A stretch of DNA of 64,000 nt from FEN-987 sp964598845 (GTDB lineage Archaea > Thermoproteota > Bathyarchaeia > 40CM-2-53-6). The translations under genes were made by a program, and so were the position numbers. The stretch spans positions 26,104 to 90,103 of the forward strand of contig CAZRDM010000008.1 of NCBI GenBank assembly GCA_964598845.1, in the 5' to 3' direction. Below, in pieces: positions 1 to 7,954 of the stretch (positions are counted from its first letter, which is position 1; each line of letters opens with the position of its first letter). Below the pieces are notes generated by a model. It searched no databases, had not been told where the DNA came from, and saw nothing but the letters and a program-made list of their open reading frames with translations.

Positions 1-1
1 G

Positions 2-862
2 GGATTGGACAAATCCCTCCCAGAACAATACCTCGACTACTTAACCGGTCTTCTGCGAGGTGACCTCGGCAAGTCCATGCAAGACTTTTCACCAGTTGGG
101 CAGCAGATATTTTCAGCGTTTCCGGCCACTCTAGAGCTTGCGATCTTTGGGATGATAGTGGCAGTTGTATTAGGAGTTGTGCTCGGCGTGAGGGCCTCAC
201 AGTCGTATAACACAAGCGCGGATCACATGATCCGAGGGTTTGGAATAGCATCCTATGCAATCCCGGTCTTTTTCATGGGAATGGTACTGCAGATAGTCTT
301 CAGCATCCAACTCCGCTGGTTTCCCAGTGGAGGACGCATCTTTCCAGGGATGGAACCCATCGGACTGAATCTAGGTGTTTTCCACTTCGCAACGGGTCTC
401 TACACAATTGATAGCCTTCTGGAAGGAAACTTGAACAAGTTCGTAATGGCGTTACGCTACATCTTTCTGCCATCCCTAGCTCTGGGGCTGGTCTTGTGTG
501 GTATTTTCATAAGATTGACTAGAAGTAACATGCTGGAAACCCTGCGCCTCGATTTCGTTACGGCAGCAAGAGCACGGGGATTAAGAGAAACGACAGTGAT
601 CTACGCCTATGCGCTGAGAAATGCGTTCCTACCCATCCTCACAATGATGGGACTTCAGTTCGCCGCCCTTCTCGCAGGTGCAATTCTTACGGAGACAACG
701 TTCTCGTGGCCTGGACTAGGCAGATACTTGGTTGATAGAATCGCCTTCAGAGACTACACCGCAATCCAGGGAGCGGTCGTCTTCTTCGGACTCCTAGTCG
801 CCCTTGTGAGCTTGATAGTCGACGTTCTCTATGCGTACCTTGATCCGAGGATAAGGCTCTAG
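2..862 (+). CDS. Peptide-type ABC transporter permease, DppB-like (5' partial)
   Basis: Inner permease of an oligopeptide/dipeptide-type ABC importer (BPD_transp_1 family). The reading frame is open to the window edge and begins inside the conserved N-terminal loop (LDYLTGLLRGDLGKSM region), so roughly the first 60 residues, with the first membrane segment, lie outside. Hydrophobic helices are visible around residues 45-65, 80-100, 150-170, 210-230 and 255-275. The cytoplasmic EAA loop that docks on the ATPase is recognisable as TAARARGLRETTVI followed by YALRNAFLPI. The protein ends with the family's typical YAYLDPRIRL. The next permease starts 7 nt downstream with an AGGAGAG ribosome site placed over this gene's stop, so the two are surely co-transcribed. 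The substrate cannot be told from the permease. Confidence 0.93.
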   Translation, partial: GLDKSLPEQYLDYLTGLLRGDLGKSMQDFSPVGQQIFSAFPATLELAIFGMIVAVVLGVVLGVRASQSYNTSADHMIRGFGIASYAIPVFFMGMVLQIVFSIQLRWFPSGGRIFPGMEPIGLNLGVFHFATGLYTIDSLLEGNLNKFVMALRYIFLPSLALGLVLCGIFIRLTRSNMLETLRLDFVTAARARGLRETTVIYAYALRNAFLPILTMMGLQFAALLAGAILTETTFSWPGLGRYLVDRIAFRDYTAIQGAVVFFGLLVALVSLIVDVLYAYLDPRIRL

Positions 863-868
863 GAGAGC

Positions 869-1759
869 TTGAAGTTGAAGGCAGTACAAGACAGGGGTAG
901 ACTCCTCCTACAGGTCCTTCCCCAGCTCGCAAACTTGAGAAACAGAGGGCTAGCAGGCTGGAACGTGATTGTTGGAGCGGTCATCGTAACAGCCATCGTA
1001 TTGATGACGGTCCTAGCCTCCTGGATTTCACCTCAGGACCCGGTGGCAATCAATGTGGGGCCGATACTCAGCCCACCGAGCCGTGAATTTCCTCTGGGCA
1101 CAAACCACCTCGGACAGGACATGCTAAGCAGAGTGATAGCTGGTGGTGCCATGGTCATGCAAGTTGCGGTGATCTCCGTGGTGGTGTGCATTCTGGTAGG
1201 AGTCCCCGTTGGGCTTCTTGCTTCGTATGCTGGAGGTACCTCCGACAAGGCGACCTCACTCATAATGGATAGCATCTACGCCTTTCCCGGACTTGTGCTT
1301 GCAATAGCAATCGCTGCAATGCTCGGACGCGGTGTGGTCAACATGAGCCTCGCAATCGCTGTGGTCTACATTCCATCATACTACAGAATTGTTCGAAGCC
1401 AGGTGCTGACAATCAAGGAGTTGCAGTACGTGGAGGCAGCCAGAGCAGTCGGAGCTAAGAGTCGAGGCATCCTCTTCCGGTGTGTGCTCCCGAATGTTGT
1501 TCCTTCTGTGGTGAGCGTTGCAACCATCAATTTCGCGGACGCCATCCTAACGGCCGCAGGTCTCACGTTCGTGGGGCTTGGCCTTTCCGTCGCCGTTCCT
1601 GACTGGGGTTGGGACTTGACCTACGGCCGGCGACTCTTGCCGGCAGGAGCTTGGTGGGTCATTACATTCCCTGGGATCATGATTGTTCTCCTTGCGCTAG
1701 GCTTCACTCTCATTGGAGAAGGTTTGAGTGAACTTTGGAGCCCAAGACTTGAGCAGTGA
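869..1759 (+). CDS. Peptide-type ABC transporter permease, DppC-like
   Basis: Second permease of the same importer, 296 residues, normal for DppC. The TTG start at 869 is chosen because AGGAGAG (861-867) lies just upstream and the N-terminal charged region plus first helix (about residues 30-52) fit the family. Family landmarks seen: the periplasmic FPLGTNHLGQDMLSRVIAG segment after helix 1, the EAA loop VEAARAVGAKSRGILFRCVLPNVVPSV around residues 185-212, and a C-terminal GEGLSELWSPRL. The downstream ATPase follows within a few tens of bases on the same strand. Confidence 0.95.
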   Translation: MKLKAVQDRGRLLLQVLPQLANLRNRGLAGWNVIVGAVIVTAIVLMTVLASWISPQDPVAINVGPILSPPSREFPLGTNHLGQDMLSRVIAGGAMVMQVAVISVVVCILVGVPVGLLASYAGGTSDKATSLIMDSIYAFPGLVLAIAIAAMLGRGVVNMSLAIAVVYIPSYYRIVRSQVLTIKELQYVEAARAVGAKSRGILFRCVLPNVVPSVVSVATINFADAILTAAGLTFVGLGLSVAVPDWGWDLTYGRRLLPAGAWWVITFPGIMIVLLALGFTLIGEGLSELWSPRLEQ

Positions 1760-1801
1760 GTTGATGAAGCCCTGTCCCTTCTCGAAGTAACTTCACTCAC
1801 A

Positions 1802-2722
1802 GTGGATTATCCCACTAGAATCGGAAATGTGAGAGCAGTAGATCATGTGTCCTTCTCTCTACAGAAAGGTCAGACACTGGGTGTTGTGGGTGAATCAGGT
1901 TGCGGCAAGTCGACGCTAGGGTTCTCGGTGATAAGACTTGTTCCGTCCCCTGGCATAATCACGGAAGGGAGCGTGATTGTGGATGGAACAGACATTATGC
2001 GACTCTCTGAAAAAGAGATGAGGCGTCTTAGGGGACATGTTGGTTTCATCTTCCAAGATCCGATGACCTCGCTTAACCCCGTCAAGAGGATTGGTGATCA
2101 CTTTGTCGAATTCATACGTGCACACGAGAAAAATGTCAGCGCAGAAGACACTCTAGAAAGAGCCAGAAAGATACTTGAGAGTTTAGGAATCCTCCCAGAG
2201 CGCGTCAACGATTATCCGCACCAGTTTAGCGGCGGAATGAGGCAGAGGGTCATGATTGGATTGGGTTTGGCGCTTAAGCCGAAGCTCCTCATCGCAGATG
2301 AACCGACAACGTCGCTCGATGTGATAGTGGAAGCTCAGATTCTGGAGCTTATGAACAAGCTGAAGAAGGAATATGACTTGACACTCATACTAATCACACA
2401 TAACATCGGGATCATTGCAGAGATGGCCGATACGGTTGCCGTGATGTACGCTGGTCGAATGGTAGAATTTGGGCCGACCACCGACATTTTCGAGAATCCG
2501 CTTCATCCATACACGAAAGGCCTACTTGAGTCTGCACCGAACATTAAGCATCCTGAGCGTTCTATGCGCGCCATACCTGGCTCACCACCTGATCTCATGA
2601 ACCCGCCTTCGGGATGCAAGTTTCATCCGCGGTGTCCACACGCCTTCGAGCCTTGCGCGTTACGTGAACCTCTGCTGTTACATAGAGAGCGCCAACGCGT
2701 GGCTTGCCATCTATACGACTAG
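1802..2722 (+). CDS. Peptide ABC transporter ATPase, DppD-like
   Basis: Nucleotide-binding subunit of the importer. Walker A GESGCGKST, signature FSGGMRQR, Walker B LLIADEPTTSLD and the switch histidine in LILITHN are all intact. The C-terminal oligo_HPY extension carries a cysteine set (CKFHPRCPHAFEPC) typical of the OppD/DppD group, where it can bind an iron-sulfur cluster in some members. The first ATG/GTG/TTG in frame is GTG 1802, but the normal first beta strand (LLEVTSLTVDYP) is encoded upstream. The frame is open back to the preceding gene's TGA at 1757, and CTG at 1772 is the only near-cognate start. The real start is therefore probably upstream and non-canonical. Confidence 0.93.
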   Translation: MDYPTRIGNVRAVDHVSFSLQKGQTLGVVGESGCGKSTLGFSVIRLVPSPGIITEGSVIVDGTDIMRLSEKEMRRLRGHVGFIFQDPMTSLNPVKRIGDHFVEFIRAHEKNVSAEDTLERARKILESLGILPERVNDYPHQFSGGMRQRVMIGLGLALKPKLLIADEPTTSLDVIVEAQILELMNKLKKEYDLTLILITHNIGIIAEMADTVAVMYAGRMVEFGPTTDIFENPLHPYTKGLLESAPNIKHPERSMRAIPGSPPDLMNPPSGCKFHPRCPHAFEPCALREPLLLHRERQRVACHLYD

Positions 2723-2729
2723 GCTGTTG

Positions 2730-3728
2730 ATGATGCCGCCACTTGTTGAAGTTAAGGACGTAATGAAGTACTTTCCTGTTCAAAAGAGTTTCATTGAGAC
2801 GCTGCTCTCAGGCAAAGGAGAATTTGTGCGAGCCGTGGATAGGATTAGCTTCACGATTAATCGCGGAGAAATATTCGGTTTAGTCGGCGAAAGCGGAAGC
2901 GGCAAAACAACAGCAGGCCGTTTACTCATACGTCTAATCGACCCCACATCAGGAGAGATCAAGTTTGATGGACAGAATATAGAGAATCTTGATGAGGCCG
3001 AGTTGCAGCAATTCAGGCGTCGTGCCCAGATCATATTCCAGGATCCGGCGGCTGCCCTTAATCCTCGAATGACTGTTGGACAGGCTATCAAGCATGCGCT
3101 TGATATTCATAAGATTGGATCCGAGACTGAGCGGCAAGAAGAAGTTCTCAGAATGCTTAAGAGAGTCGGTATGACGCCTCCTGAAAACTTCTACAACAAG
3201 TACCCGCATCAGCTAAGCGGTGGACAACGTCAGCGCGTGGTTATTGGACGAGCGATGATCCTGCAGCCAGAGTTTGTTGTAGCGGACGAGCCGATCGCCA
3301 TGGTTGATGTTTCGATCAGAGCGCAAATCCTCGATCTAATGCTGTCCCTGAAACAGGAGCTGGGATTAACCTACGTCTTCATAACACATGATCTGGCGAC
3401 AGCCAACTACTTCTGCGATAGGATAGCCATAATGTACTTGGGGAAGATAGCGGAAGTCGGCTTGAAGAATGAGGTGTTCAAGTCACCAAAGCATCCTTAC
3501 ACTGTTGCACTCATGTCAGCGATCCCGGTTCCCGACCCCAAGCATAAACCCGAGAGATTGATACCCAAGGGCGAAATACCCAGCTCAATCAGTCCCCCTC
3601 CCGGATGTCGCTTCCACCCTAGATGCCCCTATACATTCGAACGTTGCCCCAGGGAGGAACCCCGGATGCTCAGGATAAGCGAGACACACTACGTTGCATG
3701 TCATCTCTTTGACAAGCCAGTGTCTTAG
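2730..3728 (+). CDS. Peptide ABC transporter ATPase, DppF-like
   Basis: Second nucleotide-binding subunit. Walker A GESGSGKTT, signature LSGGQRQR, Walker B FVVADEPIAMVD and FITHD are present, so it should hydrolyse ATP with its DppD-like partner. The C-terminal oligo_HPY region has the cysteines in PGCRFHPRCPYTFERC. The frame is open upstream to 2664, but that stretch overlaps the previous gene and has no family similarity. ATG 2730, 7 nt after that gene's stop, gives the usual MxPLVEVKDVxKYFPV start. It closes an operon of two permeases and two ATPases. The binding protein is not in the window after it and may lie before position 1. Confidence 0.95.
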   Translation: MMPPLVEVKDVMKYFPVQKSFIETLLSGKGEFVRAVDRISFTINRGEIFGLVGESGSGKTTAGRLLIRLIDPTSGEIKFDGQNIENLDEAELQQFRRRAQIIFQDPAAALNPRMTVGQAIKHALDIHKIGSETERQEEVLRMLKRVGMTPPENFYNKYPHQLSGGQRQRVVIGRAMILQPEFVVADEPIAMVDVSIRAQILDLMLSLKQELGLTYVFITHDLATANYFCDRIAIMYLGKIAEVGLKNEVFKSPKHPYTVALMSAIPVPDPKHKPERLIPKGEIPSSISPPPGCRFHPRCPYTFERCPREEPRMLRISETHYVACHLFDKPVS

Positions 3729-4078
3729 TCTAGTGGATAAGCCAAGACAAAGCTCAAGACAAACAGAATGACTCCGGTCACAATCAACGGCGCAGCTCGG
3801 GACTGAGCTCTCCGATGCTCTTGCATACTCCAGCCTTTCTCAGTTTTTGCCATGTGGTCTCTCAGCTTGCTGAAGGAGAGTGATCCTCCTATGTCCAGTA
3901 CGCCGGCCAAGAGAAAGAGAAGGGCAGCCTCTGCTAGCGTGAGTAGCGTGAAGTAGTGAAACATATTCCGACCAAGTAATAGCGAGTCTGCCGCCAATCC
4001 AGCTGCGTCTGAGAAGAGAATTATTCCAGCGTAAACTGTTCCTTGGCGAACAGCGTTTAGCGCAGCGTTAAGATTCAT
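3725..4078 (-). CDS. Small membrane protein, three predicted helices
   Basis: Family not recognised. 117 residues with hydrophobic segments near residues 13-33, 40-62 and 95-115, separated by a basic, polar loop (KLRDHMAKTEKGWSMQEHRR). The arrangement suggests an integral membrane protein with a cytoplasmic loop, perhaps DUF202-like in size, but no signature supports that. It is convergent with the DppF-like gene, and the two ends overlap by 4 nt. The ATG at 4078 is the first start in the frame. The reading-frame length and clean membrane pattern make it likely real. Confidence 0.6.
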   Translation of the reverse strand: MNLNAALNAVRQGTVYAGIILFSDAAGLAADSLLLGRNMFHYFTLLTLAEAALLFLLAGVLDIGGSLSFSKLRDHMAKTEKGWSMQEHRRAQSRAAPLIVTGVILFVLSFVLAYPLD

Positions 4079-4208
4079 ATGAGAACATTACTTCCCCCGG
4101 AAAGTATCCACACGCATTTTGAGATATCAAGATCAACTCTTATTTGTTGCTGGTCAGGGTTGAGAGTCGACGCTTTTCCCATCGATCAACCTTCTCGAAA
4201 CCTCGCCA
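4079..4208. other. Short intergenic gap
   Basis: 130 bases between two minus-strand genes. No reading frame, hairpin or tRNA-like fold was recognised. It presumably holds the promoter of the small membrane gene on the minus strand. Confidence 0.3.
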
Positions 4209-4544
4209 TCAGTATAATTCTTCAGTACCTTCGAATGGAATCACGGTAAATTCGCTCTCTGGATAGTTGTCAATAAAAGAACTAAGCAACCGTGATCCTT
4301 GGCTCTTGTACGAATCGGCCACTTGCAGGTACATTATTGTCAGCTTGTTCGATGTTCTTCTTCCAATAACGGTTAGCGCCACGATCCTCTTGCCCTCCAC
4401 TGCAATCCAGAACTCATGTCCCATGCCAACAACATTGAATTCGATACTCTCCCTACCAACTGAGAGATCCCTCGAAAGCTTGAGCTCACGTAGCTCCTCC
4501 AAGCCTCCGCGGCGACAGACTATTGGAGGAGACATTGTCAGCAC
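4209..4544 (-). CDS. Small GNAT-like acyltransferase candidate
   Basis: 111 residues. The middle reads like the core of a GNAT fold: a beta strand (EFWIAVEGKRIVALTVIG), a second strand (LTIMYLQVA), then DSYKSQGSRLL, which resembles the acetyl-CoA pyrophosphate loop (R/Q-x-x-G-x-G/A) but has lost the second glycine, and a following helix. It is shorter than a full GNAT domain (about 140-150), so it is a minimal or degenerate member if the assignment is right. The gene stands alone, divergent from the ribosomal cluster. The substrate is unknown. Confidence 0.5.
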   Translation of the reverse strand: MLTMSPPIVCRRGGLEELRELKLSRDLSVGRESIEFNVVGMGHEFWIAVEGKRIVALTVIGRRTSNKLTIMYLQVADSYKSQGSRLLSSFIDNYPESEFTVIPFEGTEELY

Positions 4545-4572
4545 ACTCGGATCATTAGATTTCGACCATAAC

Positions 4573-4581
4573 GTTTATCTT
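4573..4581 (+). promoter_or_regulatory. Candidate TATA box for the ribosomal protein cluster
   Basis: GTTTATCTT lies about 70 nt before the TTG start of uL2, in the gap divergent from the GNAT-like gene. A transcript starting about 25 nt downstream would have a leader of around 40 nt. Assigned by eye only. Confidence 0.3.
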
Positions 4582-4648
4582 AAGTTGGTGTCATGGCTCG
4601 CCGAACACGCAGCTAGATCATTGAAGACATACGGGATGCCGATGGCGA

Positions 4649-5377
4649 TTGGGCAAGCAGATTAGAGTGCAACGGCGCGGGAGAGGCGGCTCGGTTTTCA
4701 TTGCGCGGACTTTCAGGCGAATCGCTCCTGTTAGACTTCCCATGATGACTGGCACGTCACTCAGAGGCGTGGTCAGGGAAATAATGCATGACCCTGGCAG
4801 GGGGACGCCGGTTGCGTTGGTGGAATTCGCAAATGGAGCCTCCTGCTGTTTGAGTGCGACCGAAGGCCTAGCGATAAATCAGCCAATCACCGTTGGTGCC
4901 GATGCTTCGCCGGATTTAGGAAACGTGCTCCCCTTGGGGCGCCTGCCCGAAGGGACCCTTGTCTGCAATGTTGAACTCCGCCCAGGCGACGGTGGTCGCT
5001 TGGCGCGCGCGTCCGGAGCCTACTGCATGGTCGTCGCTCATACGCCCCAAGGTACGGAGCTGCGGCTGCCTTCCGGGCGATCGGTCTACATGAATGATCA
5101 ATGCAGAGCGATGGTTGGAGTCGTGGCTGGGGCGGGAAGAATCGAGAAGCCCCTCCTAAAGGCTGGAACTGCTAAGAAACTCATGAGAGCTCGCGGGCGA
5201 GTATGGCCGCTAACTAAGGGCCAGGCTATGGTTGCAGCATCGCACCCACACGGAGGGGGACGACACAAGCATCCTGGCAAACCCACAACCGTTGGCCGAA
5301 ATGCCCCCCCGGGAAGGAAGGTTGGAATGATTGCGGCCAGACAGACGGGTCGAGCCAAGCGGACTGTAAGAACCTAA
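4649..5377 (+). CDS. rpl2: Large ribosomal subunit protein uL2
   Basis: Archaeal uL2, 242 residues, the normal length. It binds 23S rRNA and is needed for subunit joining and peptidyl-transferase centre assembly. The conserved GGGRHKHPGKPTTVGRNAPPG-type loop, with the histidine placed near the peptidyl-transferase centre, is present (residues about 200-222). The N-terminus GKQIRVQRRGRGG matches archaeal uL2 and requires a TTG start at 4649. It is followed 7 nt later by uS8, whereas archaeal operons normally place uL2 next to uL23 and uS19. A long plus-strand frame just upstream (4267-4665) is only the complement of the GNAT-like gene. Confidence 0.95.
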   Translation: MGKQIRVQRRGRGGSVFIARTFRRIAPVRLPMMTGTSLRGVVREIMHDPGRGTPVALVEFANGASCCLSATEGLAINQPITVGADASPDLGNVLPLGRLPEGTLVCNVELRPGDGGRLARASGAYCMVVAHTPQGTELRLPSGRSVYMNDQCRAMVGVVAGAGRIEKPLLKAGTAKKLMRARGRVWPLTKGQAMVAASHPHGGGRHKHPGKPTTVGRNAPPGRKVGMIAARQTGRAKRTVRT

Positions 5378-5384
5378 GGACTAG

Positions 5385-5786
5385 GTGATTAGGATGACAC
5401 TAGTTGATCCACTATCCCACGCGCTCAACTCGATTCACAACAATGAGAGGCGCCACAAGCGTGAATGCCTTGTTTGGCCTGCTTCTAAGTTGATGGGGCA
5501 GGTTCTACGTGTTATGCAGAAGAATGGGTACATCGGCGAATTCGAATTCATCGACGATGGGAGAGCTGGGAAATATCGAATACAACTTCTGGGACGCGTC
5601 AACAGGTGCGGTGTGATCAAACCTCGTTATGCTGTTAGAGTTCCTGAATTGGAGGAATGGGAGGAAAGATATCTGCCCTCCCGCGATGTGGGCGTATTGA
5701 TTATGAGCACTCCAAGCGGTGTACTTTCTCATGTTGAAGCAAAAGCTTCCAAGACGGGTGGCAGACTTCTCGCATACGTGTACTGA
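5385..5786 (+). CDS. rps8: Small ribosomal subunit protein uS8
   Basis: Archaeal uS8, 133 residues, a primary binder of the central 16S rRNA domain. Conserved features: MTLVDPLSHALNSIHNNERR at the start, KVMQKNGYI-like strand with GEFEFIDDGRAGKY, and the C-terminal STPSGVLSH rRNA-binding loop. The gene may start at GTG 5385 or ATG 5394. The protein from MTLVDPL is already complete, so the ATG is at least as likely. It lies 7 nt after uL2, which is not its usual neighbour (uS14 and uL6). Confidence 0.95.
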   Translation: MIRMTLVDPLSHALNSIHNNERRHKRECLVWPASKLMGQVLRVMQKNGYIGEFEFIDDGRAGKYRIQLLGRVNRCGVIKPRYAVRVPELEEWEERYLPSRDVGVLIMSTPSGVLSHVEAKASKTGGRLLAYVY

Positions 5787-5863
5787 TACCATCATTCCGA
5801 AAACGCTTTAATTGCCCCTCGTCTTGTCGAGCAACTCCGAAACGAAGAGAGAAGTCGAAGAAA

Positions 5864-6460
5864 TTGGCAAAGGGACCCCGATATAATCTGCCCTTCAGGC
5901 GACGTCGCGAAGGAAGAACGAGCTACAGTAAGCGCAGGCAACTGGTGATATCAGGAATTCCTCGGCTAGTAGTTCGCCCTTCGAATAAACATATAACGGT
6001 TCAGATAGTCGAAGCGAAACCGGAAGGGGATCATGTCCTAGCCTCAGCTCACTCTTGGGAACTCAAAGAATTCGGATGGAAAGCCCCCTGTGGAAATGTT
6101 CCTGCAGCATACCTAACAGGCTTGCTGGTCGGGCGGAGGGCGAAGGCCAGAGGTATACCAACCGTGATCTTGGACGTAGGACTCCACTCAAAGGGAGGTG
6201 GATCACGTATCTTCGCAGCAGCCAAGGGAGCGTTAGCCGGGGGGATCGATATTCCTCACGAAGAAAAAGTGATCCCAGCACCTGAACGTGTACAAGGCAG
6301 ACATATCGCAGAATATGCAAAGCAGCTGTCATCGGAAAGCGAAGCCTACAAGAGGGCTTTCTCGCAGTATCTGAAGCTCAAGATCAGGCCGGAGGAGTTG
6401 CCCTCTCATTTCGCAGAGGTTGAATCAAAGATAACTGGCGCTCCGATGGAGGGCCACTGA
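5864..6460 (+). CDS. rpl18: Large ribosomal subunit protein uL18
   Basis: Archaeal/eukaryotic-type uL18, 198 residues, the 5S rRNA-binding protein of the central protuberance. Seen: N-terminal GPRYNLPFRRRREGRTSY, RLVVRPSNKHITVQIVE and GLLVGRRAKARGI with DVGLHSKGG. The TTG start at 5864 gives the typical MAKGPRYxxPF beginning. A 77-nt gap before it holds an AT-rich CTTTAATT (about 5804-5811) that could be a promoter. The stop overlaps the ATG of uL30 (TGATG), so the two are translationally coupled. uS5, normally between uL18 and uL30, is missing. Confidence 0.95.
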   Translation: MAKGPRYNLPFRRRREGRTSYSKRRQLVISGIPRLVVRPSNKHITVQIVEAKPEGDHVLASAHSWELKEFGWKAPCGNVPAAYLTGLLVGRRAKARGIPTVILDVGLHSKGGGSRIFAAAKGALAGGIDIPHEEKVIPAPERVQGRHIAEYAKQLSSESEAYKRAFSQYLKLKIRPEELPSHFAEVESKITGAPMEGH

Positions 6461-7092
6461 TGAGTACCAAGCCTAAGCGGAAAGCAAGGAAACGCATAGC
6501 AAAGAAGCCTAAGCGGAAGGCCCCCCGGAAATTGCCTTCCAAAGAAGCAGCGAAAAAAGTTTCCATTACCACTCCCCCTCCCAGTGCAGTTCCTGCTCCT
6601 CCCACGGTTCCCGAGAAAGTTCTGGCCCTAATAGTTCGCCTTCAAGGCCCCGTAGCAGTACCGAGACCGGTCGAAAGTACGCTGAGAAGTTTGGGACTTC
6701 TCAGGAGATTTGGAGCCGTACTTCGAGAAAAGAATCCGAGTCTGCAGGGCATGCTACGGGCTGCAAAAGACTACGTAACCTGGGGTGAGGTAAAGACCGA
6801 TGATATTGCAGCATTACTGCGAGAGTGCGGGAGGACTCAAGGAGATGTCCGCTTGACTGACAAGTTTGTCGGGGAACATTTCGGAGAACAATCCATCGAT
6901 GCCTTGGCGTCCGCACTCATCCGAGGCAAGTTGGAACTCAAGGCTCTGTGGCAGAGAGGGATCAAACCGGTATTCAGGCTACATCCGCCATCGGGAGGAT
7001 TCGACCATAGCATTAAGCGACCGTTCGGTAGTCGAGGGGAGCTTGGATACAGGGGATCTGCAATCTCCGACTTAGTAATGAGAATGATATAA
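6460..7092 (+). CDS. rpl30: Large ribosomal subunit protein uL30 with a basic N-terminal extension
   Basis: Archaeal uL30. The core from about residue 55 has the expected ALIVRLQGPVAVPRPVESTLRSL strand-helix, KDYVTWGEVKTDDIAALL, and the archaeal C-terminus KPVFRLHPPSGGF with GELGYRGSAISDLVMRMI. The total of 210 residues is about 50 longer than the usual 150-160. The surplus is an N-terminal Lys/Arg/Pro-rich tail (residues 1-50) reminiscent of eukaryotic uL30 and likely rRNA-binding. The start overlaps the uL18 stop, so the long form is well supported. uL15, the usual downstream partner, is absent. Confidence 0.93.
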   Translation: MSTKPKRKARKRIAKKPKRKAPRKLPSKEAAKKVSITTPPPSAVPAPPTVPEKVLALIVRLQGPVAVPRPVESTLRSLGLLRRFGAVLREKNPSLQGMLRAAKDYVTWGEVKTDDIAALLRECGRTQGDVRLTDKFVGEHFGEQSIDALASALIRGKLELKALWQRGIKPVFRLHPPSGGFDHSIKRPFGSRGELGYRGSAISDLVMRMI

Positions 7093-7144
7093 GCACCAGC
7101 AGCTTGTTCTCTTTCGATGCAAACATTCTATTTCATGATGATCG

Positions 7145-7954
7145 TTGGGCGCAACGCGTAACACCAGCCAAGTCACTCTCGTGCCTGTAAGACTACCTAT
7201 CATCAAACCCGGCAACAAACTAGGCGAGATAATAGTCACGGCGCTCCGCAAACAGGCTCCACACCTTAAGAGAAGTGATCTGGTGGCTGTTGCGAGCAAA
7301 GTCGTGTCCATATGCGAGAACAGAATCGTAAGACTAGATCATGTTCCACTTTCCCAATCTTCGAAGCGAATTGCCAGAAGATGGCGCATGGACGAGCGGC
7401 TGGCCGCCCTTGTTCAGATCGAAGCCGACAGAATCGTAGGGGGAGTCAGAGGTTTTCTGCTCACCGAAAAGAATGGGATTCTCACAGCAAATGCCGGGAT
7501 CGACCTCAAAAACTCGCCACCTAGAACAGCTACTCTGTGGCCAAGGGATTCAGACGCATCAGCGAAGCGCCTACTGGAGATCTTAGATCGTGAGTTCAAA
7601 GTGAAAGTTGGCGTTCTGATAGTTGACAGTCGGGTAACTCCATTGCGTTTGGGAACAATAGGTCTAGCATTGGGCACTTCCGGTTTCCTGCCAGTGTGCG
7701 ACGAGAGAGGCAAGAAAGATTTGTACGGTCGTGAGGTGCAGGTTACGGAGACGAATCTGGCAGATGACCTTGCGGCTTGTGCTCACTTTTTGATGGGCGA
7801 AACAGATCAGAGAATAGGCGTCGTTGTCCTTAGGAACACGCGGGTTCGATTCGGCAGCTCATATGATTCTCGCAGGGCCAAATTGAGCGTGGAACGGTGC
7901 CTAATCGCCAGGAATTTGCTTCCTATTCGGAATCGTAGATTCAGCTACTCTTGA
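7145..7954 (+). CDS. cofE: Coenzyme F420-0:L-glutamate ligase
   Basis: CofE adds glutamates to F420-0 with GTP, giving F420-2 in archaea. The 269-residue length is somewhat above the usual 245-255. Landmarks: an N-terminal VRLPIIKPGNKLGEII strand-turn, DLVAVASKVVSICENRIV, and the acidic metal/GTP region with DSRVTPLRLGTIGLALGTSGF. This last is the family's D-S-x-x-x-P-x-R-x-G block, though family members usually have E in GTxGxAxGxAG. The TTG start at 7145 is the only one that keeps the first strand. Its presence implies the organism makes F420. The 3' end overlaps the next minus-strand gene by 14 nt. Confidence 0.88.
   Translation: MGATRNTSQVTLVPVRLPIIKPGNKLGEIIVTALRKQAPHLKRSDLVAVASKVVSICENRIVRLDHVPLSQSSKRIARRWRMDERLAALVQIEADRIVGGVRGFLLTEKNGILTANAGIDLKNSPPRTATLWPRDSDASAKRLLEILDREFKVKVGVLIVDSRVTPLRLGTIGLALGTSGFLPVCDERGKKDLYGREVQVTETNLADDLAACAHFLMGETDQRIGVVVLRNTRVRFGSSYDSRRAKLSVERCLIARNLLPIRNRRFSYS

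Noticed and set aside
4267..4665. A 132-residue plus-strand frame before uL2
   Set aside because: It is the complement of the GNAT-like gene, has no family similarity and runs into the uL2 start.
7841..7860. GGGTTCGATTC resembling a tRNA T-loop
   Set aside because: It lies inside the cofE coding sequence and no acceptor or anticodon stems can be formed around it.
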